Origin: Micromonosporaceae bacterium
GTDB lineage: Bacteria > Actinomycetota > Actinomycetes > Mycobacteriales > Micromonosporaceae
Reading direction: 5' to 3'
Assembly: GCA_003543035.1 (NCBI GenBank)
Contig: DPJL01000232.1
Span: forward strand, 1-6,248
DNA: 6,248 nt
Shown here: in pieces, positions 5,407-6,248 of the stretch
How the letters are laid out: each line of letters begins with the position of its first letter
How positions within the stretch are numbered: position 1 is the first letter of the stretch
Made by a program: the position numbers and the translations under genes
Notes under the pieces: generated by a model
The model's input: the letters and a program-made list of their open reading frames with translations, nothing else
The model's database searches: none
Told to the model about the DNA's origin: nothing

Positions 5407-5634
5407 CCTCGGTCAGTGGAGCTGAACCGCGGCACGTCAACCCATTTGGATCTGCGACTGCGCGACCGGTCTTGCTCCTGTTGGTCAAAACCAATGCGGC
5501 GGTTGCCTTATGGGCGCAGCCCCGCTGGCCTCCCGGGTGAGGCGCGGCCGCCCTCTACATAGCGCCCGTGTCGGAAAGTTTCAGGGTCGAGGGATACTTA
5601 TGCAATAGATCTTCAGTTATTGATTTACATTCGT
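5407..5634. other. Divergent intergenic region between the phosphoesterase and the amidase remnant
   Basis: No supported gene. It contains TTGAC hexamers on the minus strand (around 5446 and 5484), but neither has a matching -10 at 16-18 bases, so the phosphoesterase promoter is unassigned. A small inverted repeat, GCCTC (5528-5532) / GAGGC (5539-5543), is present. Bases from about 5590 turn distinctly A/T-rich and lead into the promoter of the amidase remnant. Confidence 0.4.
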
Positions 5635-5640
5635 TATAGT
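5635..5640 (+). promoter_or_regulatory. -10 element of a probable leaderless transcript (amidase remnant)
   Basis: TATAGT ends six bases before GTG 5647, so transcription would begin at or next to the start codon, as in the leaderless mRNAs common in mycobacteria. The -35 region, 17 bases upstream, reads TTCAGT and matches weakly. The preceding 45 bases are unusually A/T-rich for this window. Confidence 0.5.
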
Positions 5641-5646
5641 CATGAC

Positions 5647-6248
5647 GTGAGTAGTTCACGCGCCTCTTCCCTGCGAGGTGCCGGACCCTGCTGGCGGCCG
5701 CGGCCGGATTCGCCGCTGTACCACTGATTTCCAGCCGCGCGTTCGCGGCTAACCCCCGGGTCGGACGCGGCTAACCCCGGGTCGGACGCGGTGGCACCGA
5801 CGCTGGGACACATCGCTGGCCAACTATGCCGTTGACATCAGGATGTCGCGCACCTCCGACATCACACGCAATCTCGACTACCGCACCAGTGAAGCCAACA
5901 CTTGGGGCGCGGACATCTTCGTCAGCATCCACATCAACGCTGGCGGCGGCACCGGTTTCGAGAGCTACCGCTACCCAACCTCCGACGCGGCAACGGTTTG
6001 CCTGCACAACAACATGCATTCCAAGGTGACCGCCAGAATGCGTAGCGTCGCCTCGGCGACTGATCGTGGCCAGAAGACCGCCAACTTCATGTGCTGCGTG
6101 AGTCCGCGATGCCGGCCGTGCTGACCGAGAACCTCTTTGTTGACCCGTCACCGACGCGAACCTGCCTAAGCGCGCCGACTTCATCACGCCACGGTGCGCG
6201 GTCACGCCAACGGCATCGTCGCGCATCTAGGGGGTGTCTCTCGGATCG
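5647..6248 (+). pseudogene. Exported N-acetylmuramoyl-L-alanine amidase (Amidase_3), multiply frameshifted, 3' end outside window
   Basis: The intact family is a zinc amidase cleaving the bond between muramic acid and L-Ala of peptidoglycan. GTG 5647 begins VSSSRASSLRGAG; the signal peptide continues only in another frame from about 5685 (TLLAAAAGFAAVPLISSRAF, then AANPRV). A 22-bp tandem duplication (5745-5787) then brings a stop. Homology resumes at 5792: WDTSLANYAVDIRMSRTSD, YRTSEANTWGADIFVSIHIN (His of the SIHxN zinc motif), AGGGTGFESY, TDRGQKTANF. A one-base loss at about 6088 shifts the frame to VLRESAMPAVLTENLFVD, holding the Glu of the TEN motif. Further shifts follow at about 6143 (TDANLPKRADFIT) and 6187 (ATVRGHANGIVAHLG). 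The first zinc motif (DPGHGG type) is missing, so there is also an internal deletion. A downstream golvesin-type domain might exist beyond the window. The product cannot be functional. Confidence 0.8.
5745..5787 (+). repeat. 22/21-bp tandem duplication inside the amidase remnant
   Basis: Copy one, 5745-5766, begins GCGGCTAACCCCCGGGTCGG; copy two, 5767-5787, is identical except for one missing C. A further GCGG follows. It lies at the signal-peptide/mature junction. Together the extra copy and the lost base put TAA in the amidase frame (5771-5775 region). It is a local slippage or repair event. Confidence 0.9.

Noticed and set aside
5771..6226. Minus-strand open frame of 151 codons over the amidase remnant
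   Set aside because: Plus-strand translation gives clear amidase homology in pieces; the minus frame is its shadow.
1..6248. tRNA, rRNA, CRISPR array or insertion sequence
   Set aside because: I saw no cloverleaf, no regularly spaced repeats and no transposase motifs or paired terminal repeats. The rearrangement junctions show no insertion-sequence remnants that I can recognise.

Overview
The window is high-GC DNA from an actinobacterium, most likely a slow-growing Mycobacterium. The basis is the GC-rich third codon positions, GTG starts with AGGAG-type ribosome sites, a likely leaderless promoter (TATAGT, six bases, GTG) and the protein families present. I cannot name the species. The number of broken genes (a LanC-like gene, an acyl-CoA dehydrogenase/adenylating-enzyme composite and an amidase) suggests a lineage undergoing gene decay. 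The intact genes sit side by side on the minus strand between the decayed blocks.

Layout. Bases 1-173 (+) are the 3' end of a RibD-C/dihydrofolate-reductase-like gene, followed by a terminator-like hairpin. Bases 482-1164 (-) are a LanC-like (lanthionine synthetase C family) pseudogene with one frameshift, one in-frame TGA and no C-terminal zinc site. Divergent from it at 1329-1385 (+) is an unlisted very short ORF for a cationic Cys/Lys/Asn peptide, MKAKKVNCSKINFRKINC. It has a near-perfect Shine-Dalgarno, a plausible -10 element upstream and a strong hairpin downstream. Bases 1510-1614 (+) hold the N-terminal piece of an acyl-CoA dehydrogenase. It is joined out of frame at about 1613 to the middle of an AMP-forming adenylating enzyme, which stops being recognisable at about 2052.

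Bases 2074-3814 (-) carry a two-gene unit: a NicO/RcnA-type nickel/cobalt transporter with a histidine-rich loop, then a small lipoprotein 67 bases downstream. A good sigma-70-type promoter followed by a perfect 29-bp palindrome lies ahead of the transporter, and a 15-bp palindrome lies between the two genes. Metal-responsive control is therefore likely but inferred.

Bases 4045-5394 (-) encode an intact exported metallophosphoesterase with a C-terminal golvesin/Xly-type carbohydrate-binding-like domain. Divergent from it, 5647-6248 (+) is the wreck of an exported N-acetylmuramoyl-L-alanine amidase (Amidase_3) with several frameshifts and a 22-bp tandem duplication. Both products would act outside the membrane, perhaps on cell-wall polymer.

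The most interesting item is the left block. A LanC-like gene, a tiny cysteine-containing peptide, an acyl-CoA dehydrogenase and an acyl-activating enzyme together resemble an eroded ribosomal-peptide or lipopeptide locus in which only the peptide ORF still looks intact. This is inference. The peptide ORF and the gene remnants are read directly from the sequence.
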